Shown here: positions 62,621 through 64,000 of the stretch, one piece after another
Layout of the letters: each line of letters opens with the position of its first letter
Position numbering within the stretch: position 1 is the first letter of the stretch
NCBI RefSeq assembly: GCF_024347675.1
Contig: NZ_AP024881.1
Coordinates: 2,790,001-2,854,000, forward strand
Source: Vibrio ishigakensis
GTDB taxonomy: Bacteria; Pseudomonadota; Gammaproteobacteria; Enterobacterales; Vibrionaceae
DNA: 64,000 bases
Direction: 5' to 3'
Program-made: the position numbers and the translations under genes
Notes under the pieces: model-generated
Database searches by the model: none
Told to the model about the DNA's origin: nothing
What the model saw: the letters and a program-made list of their open reading frames with translations, nothing else

Positions 62621-63473
62621 ATAAATAACTGATAAAGAGACCGGCTGTCACCGCCATCCCTACATAGTTGTTATTTAAGAAGGCTTGGAAACATGGCGCC
62701 CGCTCTCTGGTCTTAATCAACCACTGCTGATACACAAACAAGCCACCGGCGACCAATACGCCCCAGTAGTAAGCAGCAGTCAATGACTCGAGCATGCCAA
62801 CTAGCAGTAGTAGTGCAATAGATACCGCCTGCAAAACACCAATGATTAGTTTATCGTAGCGACCAAACAAAATAGCAGTCGACTTAATGCCTACCTTAAG
62901 GTCATCTTCTCTATCTACCATAGCGTATTGGGTATCGTAGGCGATGGTCCACAGTAGGTTAATCACGAACAAGAGCCAAGCCATTGGCTCAACAGTCCCA
63001 GACTCAGCGGCCCACGCCATAGGAATAGCCCAACTAAAGGCCATGCCTAGCACCAATTGAGGTAGATGAGTAAAGCGTTTCATAAATGGATATAGCGCTG
63101 CCAACGCAATACCCACAAAAGAGAGCTGAATAGTTAGGGTATTCATGGTTAGAACCAACGCGAATGCCAGCAAACTCAGTACACCAAACAGGACTAAAGC
63201 CTCTTTTGCGGTAACCAGTCCACTTGGGATAGGACGCTGCTTAGTACGCTCTACGTGTCCATCGAAGTTTCGGTCAGCGTAATCGTTAATCACACAGCCG
63301 GCTGAGCGCATCAACAAAACTCCAATGCAGAATACGATAAGTACTGTCCATTGCGGTTGACCTTTTGCGGCCATCAACAACGCCCAAAGGGTCGGCCAAA
63401 GAAGCAATAGACTGCCAATTGGGCGGTCCATTCGCATTAAGAAATAGTAAGCACGAAGCTTAGCAACCGTCAT
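62619..63473 (-). CDS. ubiA: 4-hydroxybenzoate octaprenyltransferase
   Basis: UbiA attaches the polyprenyl tail to 4-hydroxybenzoate in ubiquinone synthesis. The 284-residue protein has about nine membrane helices and the two Asp-rich motifs: '[19 protein letters not shown]' near 68-86 and '[18 protein letters not shown]' near 185-202, which bind Mg2+ and the prenyl diphosphate. I chose the ATG at 63473 with AAAGGAAAAC, which matches E. coli length (290); the upstream extension to 63542 is unlikely. It overlaps ubiC by 14 bases. Confidence 0.96.
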   Translation of the reverse strand: MTVAKLRAYYFLMRMDRPIGSLLLLWPTLWALLMAAKGQPQWTVLIVFCIGVLLMRSAGCVINDYADRNFDGHVERTKQRPIPSGLVTAKEALVLFGVLSLLAFALVLTMNTLTIQLSFVGIALAALYPFMKRFTHLPQLVLGMAFSWAIPMAWAAESGTVEPMAWLLFVINLLWTIAYDTQYAMVDREDDLKVGIKSTAILFGRYDKLIIGVLQAVSIALLLLVGMLESLTAAYYWGVLVAGGLFVYQQWLIKTRERAPCFQAFLNNNYVGMAVTAGLFISYL

Positions 63474-64000
63474 CTGTTTTCCTTTCACTGTATATCGGCG
63501 CATCTGGTAGGAATATCTCTGCCACCAGCATAGGCCTTTCATTCATCCATAAACGTGAGCGACGTGCAAAAAGCACTTCTCCAGCAATCTCTACCTGTGC
63601 TACCTGCAAGCCATCTCGATAGGCACCCTCGGAGTTGAAAACTGTCACGCCAAGAGGAAGAGAGCCTTGATTTTCAAGGTCATGTGGCTGTGCCGCCAAT
63701 GAGGTTTGAGGGATCAGGGTTCGGCCGTACACCCAGTCATGTCTATCACCACGCAGAATCACTTCACGCAATAGACAGGCTTCATTGGATAGAAAGCCTT
63801 GTTCTTGAGTCGTTAGAGAATCAGCAGGAACCTTACTGTTAGTAAATACCTCAACACTGAGTTCTTCGCATTGCTCAGCCAAACGGTGAGACAAAGAGTC
63901 TTTCTCTAAAAGCCAACAGCGTATGTTTGAATCAGGAAAATGGAAAACCTCTGGTTCTTGCCACTTTGCGGATTGGAGGGCGAGTTCAAAGGCTCGAATT
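63460..64000 (-). CDS. ubiC: Chorismate pyruvate-lyase (partial, 5' end outside the window)
   Basis: UbiC converts chorismate to 4-hydroxybenzoate and pyruvate, the first step of ubiquinone synthesis. The frame stays open to the window end, so at least 179 residues are seen and the N-terminus is missing. Conserved parts include '[20 protein letters not shown]' (with the Arg and the 'GRT'), 'PLGVTVFN' and '[20 protein letters not shown]'. It precedes ubiA with a 14-base overlap, the standard ubiCA operon. Confidence 0.93.
   Translation of the reverse strand, partial: IRAFELALQSAKWQEPEVFHFPDSNIRCWLLEKDSLSHRLAEQCEELSVEVFTNSKVPADSLTTQEQGFLSNEACLLREVILRGDRHDWVYGRTLIPQTSLAAQPHDLENQGSLPLGVTVFNSEGAYRDGLQVAQVEIAGEVLFARRSRLWMNERPMLVAEIFLPDAPIYSERKTDDGC

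Overview
The window is a piece of the main chromosome of a gamma-proteobacterium, most likely a Vibrio or close relative (Vibrionaceae). This is inferred from gene content and order: a rsd/rpoC-rpoB-rplL-rplJ-rplA-rplK-nusG-secE-tuf block running into coaA/birA/murB and rRNA operons, slmA beside an LpxL-type acyltransferase, and ubiC-ubiA/plsB/dgkA-lexA. Protein and tRNA sequences are close to, but clearly distinct from, those of E. coli. No phage, transposase, CRISPR array or defence system was seen.

Layout. 1-4.4 kb: 3' end of purD, DUF1481 lipoprotein, hupA, a CNNM/CBS membrane protein, DUF416 protein, and a D-2-hydroxyacid dehydrogenase. 4.4-6.9 kb: rph-pyrE with a pyrE attenuator, and divergent yicC. 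6.9-10.4 kb: the only clearly accessory stretch, an iron-type alcohol dehydrogenase and a three-gene operon of exported proteins, one of them a free-standing SecD P1-head-like domain. 10.7-14.5 kb: gmk-rpoZ-spoT-trmH. 14.5-18.6 kb: radC, then coaBC-dut-slmA-lpxL. 18.7-21.4 kb: hemE, nudC, rsd, with an orphan terminator between hemE and nudC that may end a small RNA. 21.5-35.5 kb, all on the minus strand: the transcription/translation block from four tRNAs and tuf through secE-nusG and rplKAJL to rpoBC. 35.6-40.6 kb: coaA, birA, murB, a GNAT acetyltransferase, pssA. 40.7-52.3 kb: two rRNA operons in tandem on the minus strand. The upstream one is 16S-Ala(GGC)-23S-5S and the downstream one is 16S-Ile-Ala(TGC)-23S-5S-Asp-Trp. 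52.3-64 kb: a membrane-anchored RRM protein, murI, trmA, yijD-fabR, sthA, dinF, lexA, dgkA, plsB, ubiA and partial ubiC.

The genes are mostly growth-rate machinery (rRNA, tRNA, ribosomal proteins, RNA polymerase, EF-Tu). The promoters of these operons share near-consensus -10 boxes, mostly followed by GC-rich discriminators, which is the usual signature of ppGpp control, and spoT, the enzyme that tunes ppGpp, is in the same window. A second group handles membrane and envelope synthesis (lpxL, pssA, plsB, dgkA, fabR, murB, murI). Regulatory signals readable directly are the pyrE attenuator, the rplL-rpoB attenuator, two SOS boxes before lexA, rrn promoters with boxA sites, and a set of hairpin terminators, one of which lies inside the dinF coding end.

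The most unusual items are the exported-protein operon at 8.2-10.4 kb, the possible small RNA at about 19.9 kb, the tandem rrn pair with no clear terminator between them, the spacer tRNA-Ala(GGC), and the membrane-anchored RRM protein. All calls come from reading sequence and remembered family features; no database search was run.
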